Source of the DNA: Desulfobaculum sp044987625
Lineage (GTDB): Bacteria; Desulfobacterota; Desulfovibrionia; Desulfovibrionales; Desulfovibrionaceae
Direction of reading: 5' to 3'
Assembly: GCF_044987625.1 (NCBI RefSeq)
Contig: NZ_JBJDSB010000005.1
Span: forward strand, 195,639 to 259,638
Length of the DNA stretch: 64,000 nucleotides
Shown piece after piece: positions 1 through 9,534 of this stretch; within the stretch, counting starts at the first letter, position 1, and the number at the start of each line of letters is the position of its first letter. The notes beneath the pieces were generated by a model. That model searched no databases. It saw only the letters and a program-made list of their open reading frames with translations, and was not told where the DNA came from. A program made the position numbers and the translations under genes.

Positions 1-2
1 CC

Positions 3-1631
3 TTCGACAGCATCTCCTCCATGCTCGATACCAAGCCCGTTCTGCTCTACATGCCCATCGGCCAGCAGGAAGACTTCCGCGGTGTAGCGGACATTCTGGC
101 GAACACGGCCTATATCTACAACGAAGACGGCTCCTTTACCGAAACAGCCGTCCCCGGCGACATAGCCTCCGACGTTGAAACCCTGCGCGAAACCATGATC
201 GAAAACATCGCCGAGAGCGATGAAGAGCTCATGGAAAAATACCTTGAGGAAGGCGAGCTCTCCGACGACGACATCGCCATCGGCCTGCGCAAGGGCGTCC
301 GCTCCGGCGAGCTGACCCCCGTGGCCTGCGGCTCCGCCCTGCAAAACCGCGGCAGCAACATGCTGCTCAACCTCACGCAGAACCTGTTCCCCTCTCCCCT
401 GGAACGCTCCCCTTGGCCCGGTGAAGACGGCGAGCAGCGTAAGTCCAGCCCGGACGCCCCCTTCTCCGCCTTTGTCTTCAAGACCATTGCCGATCCCTTT
501 GCCGGACAACTGTCCGTCATGCGCATCCTCTCCGGCACTCTTGCCGGCGACACACAGGTGCTCAACACCAGCACAGGCGACAAGGAACGCATCGGCCATC
601 TGCTGCAGATTGAGGGCAAAACCCAAAAACCCCTCAAAGGCGAGGCCGGTCCCGGCGCCATTGTGGCCGTGGCCAAGCTCAAAAACGTACACACCGGCAA
701 CACCCTGTGCGACGAGAAGGCCCAGTTCACCTTTGCCGCCCCGGCGCTGCCCCCGGCGCTTATCTCCTACGCCCTCGCCCCCGAGGAAAAGGGCGAGGAA
801 GACAAAGTCTACTCCGCCGTGCACAAGCTGCTGGAGGAGGACTTCTGCCTCAAGCTCACGCGTGATGCGGAAACCGGAGACATTCTGCTCTCCGGCATGG
901 GCCAACTGCACATTGAAATCGCCGTGGAGCGCGCCAAGCGCCGCTTCAAGACCAATATCCTGCTCAAAACGCCCAAGGTGCCCTACCGCGAAACCTTCAA
1001 GGGCAAGGCCGACGTACAGGGCCGCCACAAAAAGCAGTCCGGCGGCCGTGGCCAGTTCGGCGACTGCCTCATCAGGCTGGAGCCCATGCAGCGCGGCGAG
1101 GGCTATGAATTCGTTGACGAAATCGTCGGCGGCGCCATTCCGCGCCAGTACATCCCCGCCGTGGACAAGGGCATTCAGGAGGCCGCCGCGCGCGGCGTTC
1201 TGGCTGGATACCCGGTGGTGGACTTTAAGGTGCACCTCTACGACGGCTCGTACCACTCCGTGGACTCCTCGGAGATGGCGTTTAAGATTGCCGGCTCCCT
1301 CGCCTTCAAAAAGGCGGCAGAGCAGGCCAAGCCCATCCTGCTGGAGCCTGTGGTCCTCGTCTCCGTCTTTGTGCCCGACGACTTTATGGGCGACGTTATT
1401 GGCGACCTGTCCAGCCGCCGCGGCAAGGTCCTTGGGTCCGATTCGCAGGGCGGCGTGACGGAAATCCGCGCCCATGTGCCCATGGAGGAAGTGCTCCAGT
1501 ACGCGCCGGACCTGCGCTCCATGACGGGCGGTCAGGGCACATTTACCATGGAGTTTGACCACTACGAGGAAGCGCCGCCGCAGGTGGTGGACAAAGTTGT
1601 GGCCAAGGCCGCAGAACCCGCCCATGCCTAG
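3..1631 (+). CDS. fusA: Elongation factor G (EF-G family), 5' truncated by window edge
   Basis: The gene is open from the first bases, so the N-terminus with the GTPase P-loop lies outside the window; the ATG at 21 is internal. About 540 residues remain. What is seen is the end of the G domain, a domain II beta barrel (near FAGQLSVMRILSGTL), domain III (GMGQLHIEIAVERAK), domain IV (GGRGQFGDCLIRLEP, then YIPAVDKGIQEAAARG) and domain V (GDLSSRRGKVLG). This order is that of EF-G, the GTPase that moves tRNA and mRNA through the ribosome. Desulfovibrio-type genomes often carry a second, divergent EF-G-like copy. Without the G domain and a genome comparison it cannot be decided whether this is the housekeeping copy. 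A strong terminator follows. Confidence 0.9.
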   Translation, partial: FDSISSMLDTKPVLLYMPIGQQEDFRGVADILANTAYIYNEDGSFTETAVPGDIASDVETLRETMIENIAESDEELMEKYLEEGELSDDDIAIGLRKGVRSGELTPVACGSALQNRGSNMLLNLTQNLFPSPLERSPWPGEDGEQRKSSPDAPFSAFVFKTIADPFAGQLSVMRILSGTLAGDTQVLNTSTGDKERIGHLLQIEGKTQKPLKGEAGPGAIVAVAKLKNVHTGNTLCDEKAQFTFAAPALPPALISYALAPEEKGEEDKVYSAVHKLLEEDFCLKLTRDAETGDILLSGMGQLHIEIAVERAKRRFKTNILLKTPKVPYRETFKGKADVQGRHKKQSGGRGQFGDCLIRLEPMQRGEGYEFVDEIVGGAIPRQYIPAVDKGIQEAAARGVLAGYPVVDFKVHLYDGSYHSVDSSEMAFKIAGSLAFKKAAEQAKPILLEPVVLVSVFVPDDFMGDVIGDLSSRRGKVLGSDSQGGVTEIRAHVPMEEVLQYAPDLRSMTGGQGTFTMEFDHYEEAPPQVVDKVVAKAAEPAHA

Positions 1632-1718
1632 GGCGCATCCCTCTTCCGGCGAGGCATGGCCCCGCCACCACTGCGCTGGCGGCCCGTGCGCCCCGCGCCA
1701 CACATTCCTGTCACCACA

Positions 1719-1750
1719 GCCGCCCCTGCATGCGCAGGGGCGGCGTTTTT
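1719..1750 (+). terminator. Rho-independent terminator after the EF-G gene
   Basis: A perfect 11-bp stem (GCCGCCCCTGC with its complement) around an ATGC loop is followed by G and five T residues. It lies 88 bases after the EF-G stop and ends that transcript before plsC. Confidence 0.85.
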
Positions 1751-1920
1751 CGTCCTTTGGTCGGCATTGCGCCGATTTTTCCGCGCCCGAGTGTCGGCTC
1801 GGGGACAGCGAAGGCAGGCAATCTGCGCCTTGTTTGTCGTCCGTATTTCCAGTACATTGCCCCCGCCGGGGTCATATTTGCAGACGCCCGGACACGATAA
1901 CAAGGACATCGCACCACAAC

Positions 1921-2625
1921 ATGCTTAGAACCATATTCTTTTATTCCACGTACCTGCCGCTGACGGCAGTGCTTACCATTTTGGCCATTACCATCCCCAA
2001 GACCGCCCGCTGGTGCGCCCAATTCTGGAGCGCCTGCGCCGTACGCTTTGCTGGCATCCGCGTGGAGGCGGACCTGGGGAATCTGGACCCAAGCCAGAAC
2101 TATATCTTTATGGCCAACCACCAAAGTCAGTTGGACATTCCGCTTTTGTACACATCGCTTCGCCACTGGTGCATCGGCTTTGTGGCCAAGCAGTCGCTTT
2201 TTGACATTCCCCTGTTCGGCAACGCCATGCGCAACGCCGGGACCATTCCCATCGACCGCACCAACCGCCGCCGCGCCATGAAAAGCGTGGAGAAAGCGGT
2301 GGAGGAAGTCCGCGCCGGGCAGAACATTGTCATCTTTCCCGAAGGCACACGCGCCTCGGATTTTTCCTCGCTGCAACCCTTCAAGGTCGGCGGCATGATT
2401 ATCGCGCTCAAAACGGGACTTCCGGTGGTCCCGCTCGTTATCACCGGTTCCGGCGAGACCCTGCCCAAAAACCGCATCCGCTTCGGCGAGAACCGCACCA
2501 TACGGGTCAAGGCTCTGCCCCCAATTACCACACAGGGGCGCTACACGCTCAAAGAGCGCGAACTCTTCAAGGACGACCTGTACCGCGCCATGAACGCGGC
2601 CTACATGGAGCAGCATAATGGCTGA
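1921..2625 (+). CDS. plsC: 1-acyl-sn-glycerol-3-phosphate acyltransferase
   Basis: A 234-residue PlsC/LPLAT-family enzyme that acylates lysophosphatidic acid to phosphatidic acid at the inner membrane in phospholipid synthesis. The catalytic HX4D motif is at H67-D72 (NHQSQLD) and the acceptor-binding FPEGTR motif at residues 139-144. A hydrophobic N-terminal stretch (about residues 5-25) probably anchors the protein. The reading frame is open further upstream, but conservation begins at the ATG at 1921, and the upstream part runs through the EF-G terminator, so that ATG was chosen. The last 8 bases overlap the RNase J gene, which indicates translational coupling. Confidence 0.88.
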   Translation: MLRTIFFYSTYLPLTAVLTILAITIPKTARWCAQFWSACAVRFAGIRVEADLGNLDPSQNYIFMANHQSQLDIPLLYTSLRHWCIGFVAKQSLFDIPLFGNAMRNAGTIPIDRTNRRRAMKSVEKAVEEVRAGQNIVIFPEGTRASDFSSLQPFKVGGMIIALKTGLPVVPLVITGSGETLPKNRIRFGENRTIRVKALPPITTQGRYTLKERELFKDDLYRAMNAAYMEQHNG

Positions 2626-4276
2626 ACACAACGTCACCCTGACCCCGCTTGGCGGTCTGGGCGAGATTGGCATGAACTGTATGGTCATGGAGACGGACGA
2701 CTCCATGATCCTCATCGACTGCGGCCTGATGTTTCCGGAGGACTACCTCTTCGGCATTGACGTGGTCATCCCCCGGTTCGACTACCTCATTCAAAACAAG
2801 GACCGCCTCAAAGGCATCATCCTGACCCACGGACACGAGGACCACATCGGCGCGTTGCCGTGGCTGCTCCAGAATGTCCATGCCCCGGTGTTCGGTTCGG
2901 AATTCACCATCGCCCTTGTGCAGAGCAAACTGCGCGAACATGACCTGCTGGACGACGCGGACCTGCGCACCGTCAACGGGCACGACCGCATTGAGCTTGG
3001 CGACTTTGGCGTCACGTTCTTCCCCGTGTGCCACTCCATCGTGGGCGGCTTCGGCATGGGCATCGAGTCCCCGGCCGGACGCATCGTCCACACCGGCGAC
3101 TTTAAGATTGACCGCAATCCCCTTGGCGGCGTGGCCACGGACCTTGACGGCTTTAAGCACTTTGCCGACGAGGGGCAGGTCCAACTCATGCTGTCCGACT
3201 CCACCAACGTGGAACGCGACGGATTCGCCCTCACCGAGCGCGAAATCAAAAGCTCCCTGCACGACATTTTTGACGGGCACGACGGACGCATCATCGTCAC
3301 GCTCTTCTCCAGCCACATCCAGCGCATGCAGGAAGTCTTTGACCTTGCCGCCCAGTTCGGACGCAAGGTGGCCGTCAACGGCCGCAGCCTGCTGCGCAAC
3401 ATCGACCTTGCGCGCGAGCTGGACTACCTGCGCGTGAAAAGCGACACCATCATCGACATGGAGGACATCCCCTCCTATCCGGATTCGGAAATCGTTCTGC
3501 TGGTGACGGGTTCGCAGGGCGAGCCGCTGGCGTCGCTCTCACGCATCGCCTCGGGCGAGCACCGGCAGCTCTCCATCCGCGAGGGCGACCTTGTGCTCAT
3601 GTCCTCGCGCTTCATTCCCGGCAACGTGCGCGCCATCACCAAGGTCATCAACAACCTCTACCGCCTCGGGGCGGAGGTGCTGTACGAGCGCGTGCAGGGC
3701 ATCCACGCATCGGGCCACGCCCACCGCGAGGAACTGAAAATCATGCTGGAGACCGTGCGGCCCAAGTTCTTTGTGCCCGTGCACGGCGAGTACCGCCATC
3801 TGGTCAAGCACTCCCGCCTTGCGCGCGAATGCGGCGTTGCGCCGGAGCGCGCCCTTGTGCTGGAGAACGGCGACCCGCTCACCCTGCTGGCTGACGGCGG
3901 CATCCGTCTGGAAGACAGCGTGCCCGTGGACCAGATTCTGGTGGACGGCAAAGGCGTTGGCGACGTGGGCCAAACCGTGCTGAAGGAGCGCCAGCTCCTC
4001 GGCGGCGAGGGCATGGTCATCGTCACTCTGGTGGTGGACGATGAAACCGGCGAAATTCTCGTCGGCCCGGACATTTCGTCCAAGGGTTTTGTGTTCGAGC
4101 AGCAATACAGCCACCTGCTGGAAGACGCCAAATGCATCGTGCTGGATATTTTCGAGAACATCCCCCCCGGCGAGACGGGCAAGCTCAAGGAGCGCATCCG
4201 CTCCTCCCTGCGCCGCTTCTTCCGCCGCGTCATCGACCGCGACCCCGTGGTCATGCCGCTGGTGATGCAGATTTAG
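2618..4276 (+). CDS. rnj: Ribonuclease J
   Basis: A 552-residue metallo-beta-lactamase/beta-CASP nuclease of the RNase J family, which processes and degrades RNA in the cytoplasm. The zinc motif HxHxDH is present at H71, H73, D75 and H76 (THGHEDHIG). Further family signatures are VCHSIVGGFG, HTGDFKID, SDSTNVERDG, the beta-CASP part (RSLLRNIDLAREL, TGSQGEPLASLSRIASGEH) and HASGHAHREELK with VPVHGEYRHL. The length fits the family. It overlaps plsC by 8 bases, so the two are co-transcribed. Confidence 0.93.
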   Translation: MAEHNVTLTPLGGLGEIGMNCMVMETDDSMILIDCGLMFPEDYLFGIDVVIPRFDYLIQNKDRLKGIILTHGHEDHIGALPWLLQNVHAPVFGSEFTIALVQSKLREHDLLDDADLRTVNGHDRIELGDFGVTFFPVCHSIVGGFGMGIESPAGRIVHTGDFKIDRNPLGGVATDLDGFKHFADEGQVQLMLSDSTNVERDGFALTEREIKSSLHDIFDGHDGRIIVTLFSSHIQRMQEVFDLAAQFGRKVAVNGRSLLRNIDLARELDYLRVKSDTIIDMEDIPSYPDSEIVLLVTGSQGEPLASLSRIASGEHRQLSIREGDLVLMSSRFIPGNVRAITKVINNLYRLGAEVLYERVQGIHASGHAHREELKIMLETVRPKFFVPVHGEYRHLVKHSRLARECGVAPERALVLENGDPLTLLADGGIRLEDSVPVDQILVDGKGVGDVGQTVLKERQLLGGEGMVIVTLVVDDETGEILVGPDISSKGFVFEQQYSHLLEDAKCIVLDIFENIPPGETGKLKERIRSSLRRFFRRVIDRDPVVMPLVMQI

Positions 4277-4300
4277 CGCCGCGCCAGAGCGCACACATTC

Positions 4301-4339
4301 AAGCGGGCCGCCTTCCTCTCGGAAAGCGGCCCGCTTTTT
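4301..4339 (+). terminator. Terminator after rnj, shared with the convergent cox operon
   Basis: A stem of AGCGGGCCGC with its complement is extended by CTTCC/GGAAA around a TCTC loop and followed by five T residues on the plus strand. It sits between the end of rnj and the end of the minus-strand cox operon and may act on both, though the minus side lacks a clear T-run. Confidence 0.82.
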
Positions 4340-4360
4340 GTTCCACCGACAGGGCACCAC

Positions 4361-4789
4361 TCAACCCGTCAGCAGAAACATCCGAATCACCCAAATGCCG
4401 GTGAAAATCTGCCAAATGGCCAGCGCCAGCAAGAGGGCGTTGTTCGCGCCGTGAACAAGGGGGAGCACCGTGCGGCGTTTGCGCTTTCTGTCCAGCACCT
4501 CGCCCGTGAAATAGCCGGTCACAAGCAGCGGCAGCATGATGAGCCCCACCACAAAGTGCGTACCCGTCAGGTCAGACGTCCCCCACTTGTAGCGCGTGAT
4601 GCCCGCGCCCCACACAAAGGCGACAAACCAAACGATGATGACAACCCGCCCCCAGAACACATGCCGCTTCCAGTCGAACCGCGTGCGCTTTTTGAGGTGC
4701 GACATCATAAAGCGCTTGATGCCCAGCACCAGCACATACACGGCCAGAAGCGTGCACAGGAATTGCACGATGGGATGGACCCAAAGCAT
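4361..4789 (-). CDS. Four-helix membrane protein, DUF4079/cytochrome b561-like, last gene of the cox operon
   Basis: A 142-residue protein with four predicted membrane helices (about 5-24, 45-63, 76-95, 112-138). Four histidines lie at or near helix ends (H5, H43, H78, H113), a pattern seen in membrane proteins that bind heme b. The fold looks like DUF4079/b561-type proteins, but this is a weak family call. It starts 27 bases after ctaB ends and is the last gene of the oxidase operon, so a role in oxidase assembly or in passing electrons from the quinone pool is plausible. Its function is not known. Confidence 0.6.
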   Translation of the reverse strand: MLWVHPIVQFLCTLLAVYVLVLGIKRFMMSHLKKRTRFDWKRHVFWGRVVIIVWFVAFVWGAGITRYKWGTSDLTGTHFVVGLIMLPLLVTGYFTGEVLDRKRKRRTVLPLVHGANNALLLALAIWQIFTGIWVIRMFLLTG

Positions 4790-4816
4790 ACGTTCCCCCT
4801 TTGCGTTCAGCGTGGT

Positions 4817-5689
4817 CTACAGGCCGAGCAGCAACGCTGCGAAAAGAAGCGGCATGGACGCATTCAGCCACGCCATGGCGCGGCGGGAGCGTCCCCACAC
4901 GCCGCAAAGCCCAACTCCTGCCCCGGTCACGGCGCAGATGCCCAGCATCCACGGCGCAGCCTCCGGAGCGCCCACAAAAACCGGCAGTGTCAACGCGGTG
5001 GTAAAGTACGCCACCACCCACAAATACATCAGCGGCCGGTACACGGCCACAGGCAGGCGCACAGGCGGCAAAGGCAGCCGCGCCGCTGCGTAGTCCGCGT
5101 GGTGCAGTTCCGCCAGCATCCAAAAATGCGGCACCTGCCACAAGTACACCACCACACACACGGCAAGGATTCCCGGCGCATCAGGCGCGCCACCAGCCGC
5201 CAGCCAGCCCACGTAGGGCGGCATGGCTCCGGGAACGCCGCCCACCAGCACGGCTAGGCCCGTGAGGCGCTTCAGCGGGGTATACAGCCCGTTGTACAGG
5301 GCCACCACCCCCACGCCAGCAAGGACCAGCGCCCCGGCCCCGCGCGGCCCCGCTCCCAAGAAGCCTGCCGCGGCGTACAGCGCCAGGCCAACCGCCATAA
5401 GCGCCACCGCCCACAGCGTGGCAAGGCTGGGCGACATGCGGCCAGCGGGTACAGGTCGCGACGCCGTGCGCCGCATGCGCGCGTCCAGTACGCGCTCCTG
5501 CACCTGATTCAGCGCCGAGCATCCCCCGCACAGGGCAAAGGACCCGGCGCACACGGCAAGACCAGCCCCAAGGGGCGCGCCGCCCTCCCAGCCAAGCAAA
5601 AAGCCAAACAGCGCGGCGCCAGCAACCATGGCACTGATGCGCGGGCGCGCCAGCGCCACACACGCCGAGGCCCAGCCGCCGGTGCTCAT
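4817..5689 (-). CDS. ctaB: Protoheme IX farnesyltransferase (heme O synthase)
   Basis: A 290-residue UbiA-superfamily prenyltransferase with about nine membrane helices. It transfers a farnesyl group to protoheme to make heme O for heme-copper oxidases. The prenyl-diphosphate/Mg motif appears as NQVQERVLDARM followed by RTASRPVPAG, the CtaB/CyoE signature; the first acidic residue is Glu rather than the usual Asp. A second conserved part is the loop GAMPPYVGW. The start codon overlaps the coxB stop by 4 bases. No heme A synthase (CtaA) gene is seen in this operon, so the oxidase may carry heme O or B rather than A. Confidence 0.87.
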   Translation of the reverse strand: MSTGGWASACVALARPRISAMVAGAALFGFLLGWEGGAPLGAGLAVCAGSFALCGGCSALNQVQERVLDARMRRTASRPVPAGRMSPSLATLWAVALMAVGLALYAAAGFLGAGPRGAGALVLAGVGVVALYNGLYTPLKRLTGLAVLVGGVPGAMPPYVGWLAAGGAPDAPGILAVCVVVYLWQVPHFWMLAELHHADYAAARLPLPPVRLPVAVYRPLMYLWVVAYFTTALTLPVFVGAPEAAPWMLGICAVTGAGVGLCGVWGRSRRAMAWLNASMPLLFAALLLGL

Positions 5690-6903
5690 CCGCCCGCCTT
5701 GCTCAGGCTTTTCAACCAGTCCACCAGCGCGCTGAGGTCATCCTCGCTCAGGTGCCCATAGGGGGGCATGATGGGCTGGTAGCCCTTGGAAATCACCGCC
5801 TCCGGCTCAAGGATGGCCTCGCGCAGATAGGCTTCGTCCGCCGTGGCCTGCTCCTCCACACCATCGCGCAGGACCGCAACGGTGCTGCCGTACAGATTCT
5901 TAAAGGTCGGCCCGGCAATTTCGGAACCGTCCGTGGAGTGGCAACTCAGGCACCCTTCGCCCTCGGCCACACTGCGGCCCATGGGCATGGTCATGGCTCC
6001 CTGGTTCGCCATCCAGTTGACCATCTCCAGCAGGTCCTCCTCAGGGATCACGCCGTCATAGCCGGGCATCATGGCCTGATAGCCCTTCACCACCTCGGCA
6101 TTGGGGTCCAGCAGGGCGCGGCGCAGATAGGGCTTGTCCGCCACCACTTCGGCCTCCGTGCCGTCGGCCTTCACCACCTGCCGCGTGGTGCCGTAGATAT
6201 TCTTCAGCGTTGGGCCAACGCCGTCGCTGCCATCCAGCGAGTGGCAACTGACGCACCCGTATTCCTCAAGAAGCGCCTTCCCCTTGTCCGCGGCCTTGGT
6301 ATCGGTTTCACCCGTGTACCACGCCCCGAACTCTTCATCCGACACCACGCGCACCACGCTCAGCATATTGGCGTGCTTCAGCCCGCAGTACTCCGCGCAC
6401 AGGATGTCATAGTCCCCGGCCTCCTCGGGCCGAAACCACGCGTAGGTGTTCATGCCGGGAACCGTGTCGCGCTTGATGCGAAACGCCGGAACGTAAAAGC
6501 TGTGCAGCACGTCCGTGGATGTCATGGTCAACTTCACCGGGGTGTCTACGGGCACGTACAGCACGTTGCTGCGGCGGCCGTTGTCGTAAATGAACGCCCA
6601 CGACCACATGCGCCCCTCCACCCGCACCTCCAGGGCGCCCTCGGGCGCGGACTGCAAGGCCTTGAAGCTGTCCCACCCGAACCAAAACATGCCAAGGGCA
6701 AGGATGGTGGGGATGAGCGTCCACATCACCTCCAGCCACACGCTTTCGCGCACGTTTTCGGCCTCGGGATGGCGGGTATGATGATACCGCCACAAGAACC
6801 AAAGCATCAGCCCCGTCACCAGCGCCAGTACGGCCACGGAAATGACGAAGATGATGAGAAAGGCAAAATCAACCTTTGCCGCTGCGTCCACAATCGGATT
6901 CAT
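5686..6903 (-). CDS. coxB: Cytochrome c oxidase subunit II with two fused cytochrome c domains
   Basis: A 405-residue subunit II. Two membrane helices (about 13-37 and 57-77) are followed by the periplasmic cupredoxin domain with the CuA ligands (VLHSF, then CAEYCGLKHANM). Two class I cytochrome c domains follow, with CVSCH near residue 216 and CLSCH near residue 316. Each has a likely axial Met in a YQAMMPGY or YQPIMPPYG segment. The protein accepts electrons from periplasmic cytochrome and passes them to subunit I. Most c-fused subunits II carry one heme domain; two are typical of the cc(o/b)o3-type oxidases described from Desulfovibrio. It starts 6 bases after coxD and overlaps ctaB. Confidence 0.93.
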   Translation of the reverse strand: MNPIVDAAAKVDFAFLIIFVISVAVLALVTGLMLWFLWRYHHTRHPEAENVRESVWLEVMWTLIPTILALGMFWFGWDSFKALQSAPEGALEVRVEGRMWSWAFIYDNGRRSNVLYVPVDTPVKLTMTSTDVLHSFYVPAFRIKRDTVPGMNTYAWFRPEEAGDYDILCAEYCGLKHANMLSVVRVVSDEEFGAWYTGETDTKAADKGKALLEEYGCVSCHSLDGSDGVGPTLKNIYGTTRQVVKADGTEAEVVADKPYLRRALLDPNAEVVKGYQAMMPGYDGVIPEEDLLEMVNWMANQGAMTMPMGRSVAEGEGCLSCHSTDGSEIAGPTFKNLYGSTVAVLRDGVEEQATADEAYLREAILEPEAVISKGYQPIMPPYGHLSEDDLSALVDWLKSLSKAGG

Positions 6904-6909
6904 GGCAGC

Positions 6910-7200
6910 CTACCTGTATGCTGTGTCGAAGAACGTCAACCCGATGAATATCGCCAAAATAACAAACGTCGTAATGACCATGATGTGAAAGGTCCTGTTC
7001 TCGTAGCGCAGATGCATGAAGATGAGCACCACAAGAAGCGCCTTGCTGGTGGCAATGGTCAGCGCGATGACGACATTCAAAAACCCAAAATTGATTTCCG
7101 CGGCTCCCACAGTGACGACGGTCAGCACCAGAAGCGCCGCCCATATGCCCACAAGCAGCCGGTACGACAGGATATGATGATCGCCATTTTCCGAGTGCAT
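6910..7200 (-). CDS. coxD: Cytochrome c oxidase subunit IV (prokaryotic type)
   Basis: A 96-residue protein with three membrane helices and the small-subunit signature (ATSKALLVVLIFMHLRYE). The frame is open upstream into coxC, but the ATG at 7200 gives the family's usual length and lies 16 bases after the coxC stop. This subunit probably stabilises the oxidase complex and has no redox cofactor. Confidence 0.85.
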   Translation of the reverse strand: MHSENGDHHILSYRLLVGIWAALLVLTVVTVGAAEINFGFLNVVIALTIATSKALLVVLIFMHLRYENRTFHIMVITTFVILAIFIGLTFFDTAYR

Positions 7201-7216
7201 AGCGCGTCTCCCGTCC

Positions 7217-7819
7217 TTAAGTGACAAGATAGAAAAGCGGGAACAGATAAATCCACACAAGGTCCACCAGATGCCAATACAGCCCGGCATTCTCCAGGGT
7301 GACGAAGTCGTCCCCGGTGACCTTGCCCACATGCACCAGCCACATCACCCAGCCAATGACGCACATGCCGATGATCACATGCAGGCCGTGCAGCCCCGTC
7401 ATGGTATAGTACATGGCGTAAAAAACGGCCTTGCCGTGCTCCATGTCCGTCATCAGGTCCGAGCCGGGATAGATGCCGTGGTGGATCTTGGCGCTCCACT
7501 CAAAGTACTTGTTGACGAGGAACACCCCGGCAAAGCCCACGGTCAGCCCAAGGAAGAGCATGGTCCGCTTCATGTCATGGTACTGAATGGCGGACACGGC
7601 CAGCGCCATGGTCAGGCTGCTGGTGATAAGCACCACGGTATTCGCCGCGCCAAAGGGCACGCTCAGCGTCAGGCTTCCGGCATGAAACCCCACGGGATAG
7701 CGCGCCAAATACACGGCAAACAGCACAAACAGCCCGCCAAAGAGCAATATCTCCGTGAACAGGAACAGCCACATTCCCATCTTCGCGCCGGTGTAGTCCT
7801 TCAAGGCCTCATGCGTCAT
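7217..7819 (-). CDS. coxC: Cytochrome c oxidase subunit III
   Basis: A 200-residue subunit III with five predicted membrane helices. Family features are WLFLFTEILLFGGLF in the first helix, the central LTVGFAGVFLVNKYFEW and the final GLYWHLVDLVWIYLFPLFYL. It is the short five-helix form common in bacterial oxidases. The start overlaps the end of coxA by 11 bases, so translation is coupled. Confidence 0.92.
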   Translation of the reverse strand: MTHEALKDYTGAKMGMWLFLFTEILLFGGLFVLFAVYLARYPVGFHAGSLTLSVPFGAANTVVLITSSLTMALAVSAIQYHDMKRTMLFLGLTVGFAGVFLVNKYFEWSAKIHHGIYPGSDLMTDMEHGKAVFYAMYYTMTGLHGLHVIIGMCVIGWVMWLVHVGKVTGDDFVTLENAGLYWHLVDLVWIYLFPLFYLVT

Positions 7820-9434
7820 CAGCCTTCACCCCCGAGAAGTCGTACGGTCCGCGGTCCACGGCGGGAACCGACGGGAAGTTGTGGTGCGGCGGCGGAGACG
7901 GCAACGTCCACTCCAGCGTGGCGCCGCCCCATGGATTTTTGCCGACCTTCGGCCCGTGACGCATACCCTGCCACAGATTCCAAAACATCAACGCCAAGGC
8001 CACGGCAGTAATCCACGAGCCAATGGTGGAGACAAAGTGCATGTCCGTATACTGGGGCAGATAGTCGTAGTAGCGCCGCGGCATGCCCTCCATCCCCAAC
8101 ACCAGCATGGGCATGTACAGCACGTTCATCCCCAGCAGCAGGAGCAGCGCGCTGATATTGGCCCGCCGCATGTTGTAGGAGCGGCCAAAAACCTTGGGCA
8201 GCCAAAAATGCATGGCCCCAAACAGCCCAAACCCTGTGCCGCCAAAGATCACATAATGGAAGTGCCCCACCACAAAGTAGGTGTCGTGCACATGCACGTC
8301 CGTCCCGGCGCTGCCCAGCACCAGCCCGGTCAGCCCGCCGATGGAAAACAGGAAAATGAAACACATGGCAAAGGTCATGGGCGGGTCCAGCCGTATGGCT
8401 CCCTTATACAGGGTGGCCACCCAGTTGAAGACCTTCACCGCCGAGGGGATAGCCACCACAAAGGTGAGCAGGGAGAAGATGAGCACCGCCGTGTCGCTCA
8501 TGCCGCTGGTAAACATGTGGTGCGCCCACACCAGCGACCCGGCAAAGGCAATGGCAAGGCTGGAGACCGCAATGGTCTTGTAGCCAAAGATGTTCTTGCG
8601 CGCGAACACCGGGATAATCTCGGACACCACGCCCATGGCGGGCAGCACCATGATGTACACCGCCGGGTGGGAATAAATCCAAAACAGGTGCTGATACAAA
8701 ATGGGGTCGCCGCCGCGCGCGGGGTCAAAAATGCCCATGCCCAGCACGCGCTCCGCCGCGATGAGCAGCAGCGTGATGCCAAGAATGGGCGTTGCCAGCA
8801 CCTGAATCCACGCCGTGGAGTACAGCGTCCACACAAACAGCGGCAGGCGCGAAAACGTCATGCCCGGTGCGCGCAGGCGATGGATGGTGACAATAAAATT
8901 CAGCCCCGTCAGGATGGACGAGAACCCGAGGATGAACACCCCGGTTACGGCAAGCCCCACATTGGTCGTGGTCTGCGTGGAGAACGGTACATAGAAGGTC
9001 CACCCCGTATCGGGCGGTCCGTCGCCGCTAAACAGCGCGGTAATGGCAAACGCCGCGCCAATGATATACAGCCACCACGAAAAATTGTTCAGCCGCGGAA
9101 AGGCCACATCCTCCGCCCCAAGGTGCAGGGGCAGAATAATATTGCCGAAAGCCGCGGGCACGCTGGGGATGACCACCAAAAAAATCATCACCACGCCATG
9201 CAGGGTAAACACGGCGTTGTACGTCTGCGGGCCCATGATGGTCTCGCCCGGAGCAATAAGCTCCAGCCGGATGGCAAGGCCCAGCACAACGCCCACGATA
9301 AACATGGCGAGGATGCATCCCAGATAGAGCAGTCCAATCCGCTTGTGGTCCGTGGAGAATATCCACGACCGGATGAGGCCGCTGCCTTCAACCGGATTCA
9401 GAAATCCCGGACCATAGACCTCGGTCGCGCACAT
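7809..9434 (-). CDS. coxA: Cytochrome c oxidase subunit I, A2-type heme-copper oxidase
   Basis: A 541-residue catalytic subunit with twelve membrane helices. The metal-binding residues are all visible: the low-spin heme His in FTLHGVVM, the CuB site in YSHPAVYIMVLP (with the crosslinked Tyr) and WAHHMFTSG, and the heme pair in HDTYFVVGHFHYV. The YSHP sequence in place of GHPE marks the A2 subfamily of proton-pumping oxidases. The frame extends to 9488, but the ATG at 9434 has a GAGGAG ribosome site and was chosen. In an anaerobe the complex would reduce oxygen for defence or microaerobic respiration; that role is inferred. Confidence 0.95.
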   Translation of the reverse strand: MCATEVYGPGFLNPVEGSGLIRSWIFSTDHKRIGLLYLGCILAMFIVGVVLGLAIRLELIAPGETIMGPQTYNAVFTLHGVVMIFLVVIPSVPAAFGNIILPLHLGAEDVAFPRLNNFSWWLYIIGAAFAITALFSGDGPPDTGWTFYVPFSTQTTTNVGLAVTGVFILGFSSILTGLNFIVTIHRLRAPGMTFSRLPLFVWTLYSTAWIQVLATPILGITLLLIAAERVLGMGIFDPARGGDPILYQHLFWIYSHPAVYIMVLPAMGVVSEIIPVFARKNIFGYKTIAVSSLAIAFAGSLVWAHHMFTSGMSDTAVLIFSLLTFVVAIPSAVKVFNWVATLYKGAIRLDPPMTFAMCFIFLFSIGGLTGLVLGSAGTDVHVHDTYFVVGHFHYVIFGGTGFGLFGAMHFWLPKVFGRSYNMRRANISALLLLLGMNVLYMPMLVLGMEGMPRRYYDYLPQYTDMHFVSTIGSWITAVALALMFWNLWQGMRHGPKVGKNPWGGATLEWTLPSPPPHHNFPSVPAVDRGPYDFSGVKADDA

Positions 9435-9534
9435 GCCTCTTCTCCTCGCACGGTTGGCGGATGCCCGCGAAGGGGCGCATCCATGCATTCAACACGAACG
9501 GAAACAGCTGGCAGGCCGTGGCCCACAGGCGGCG

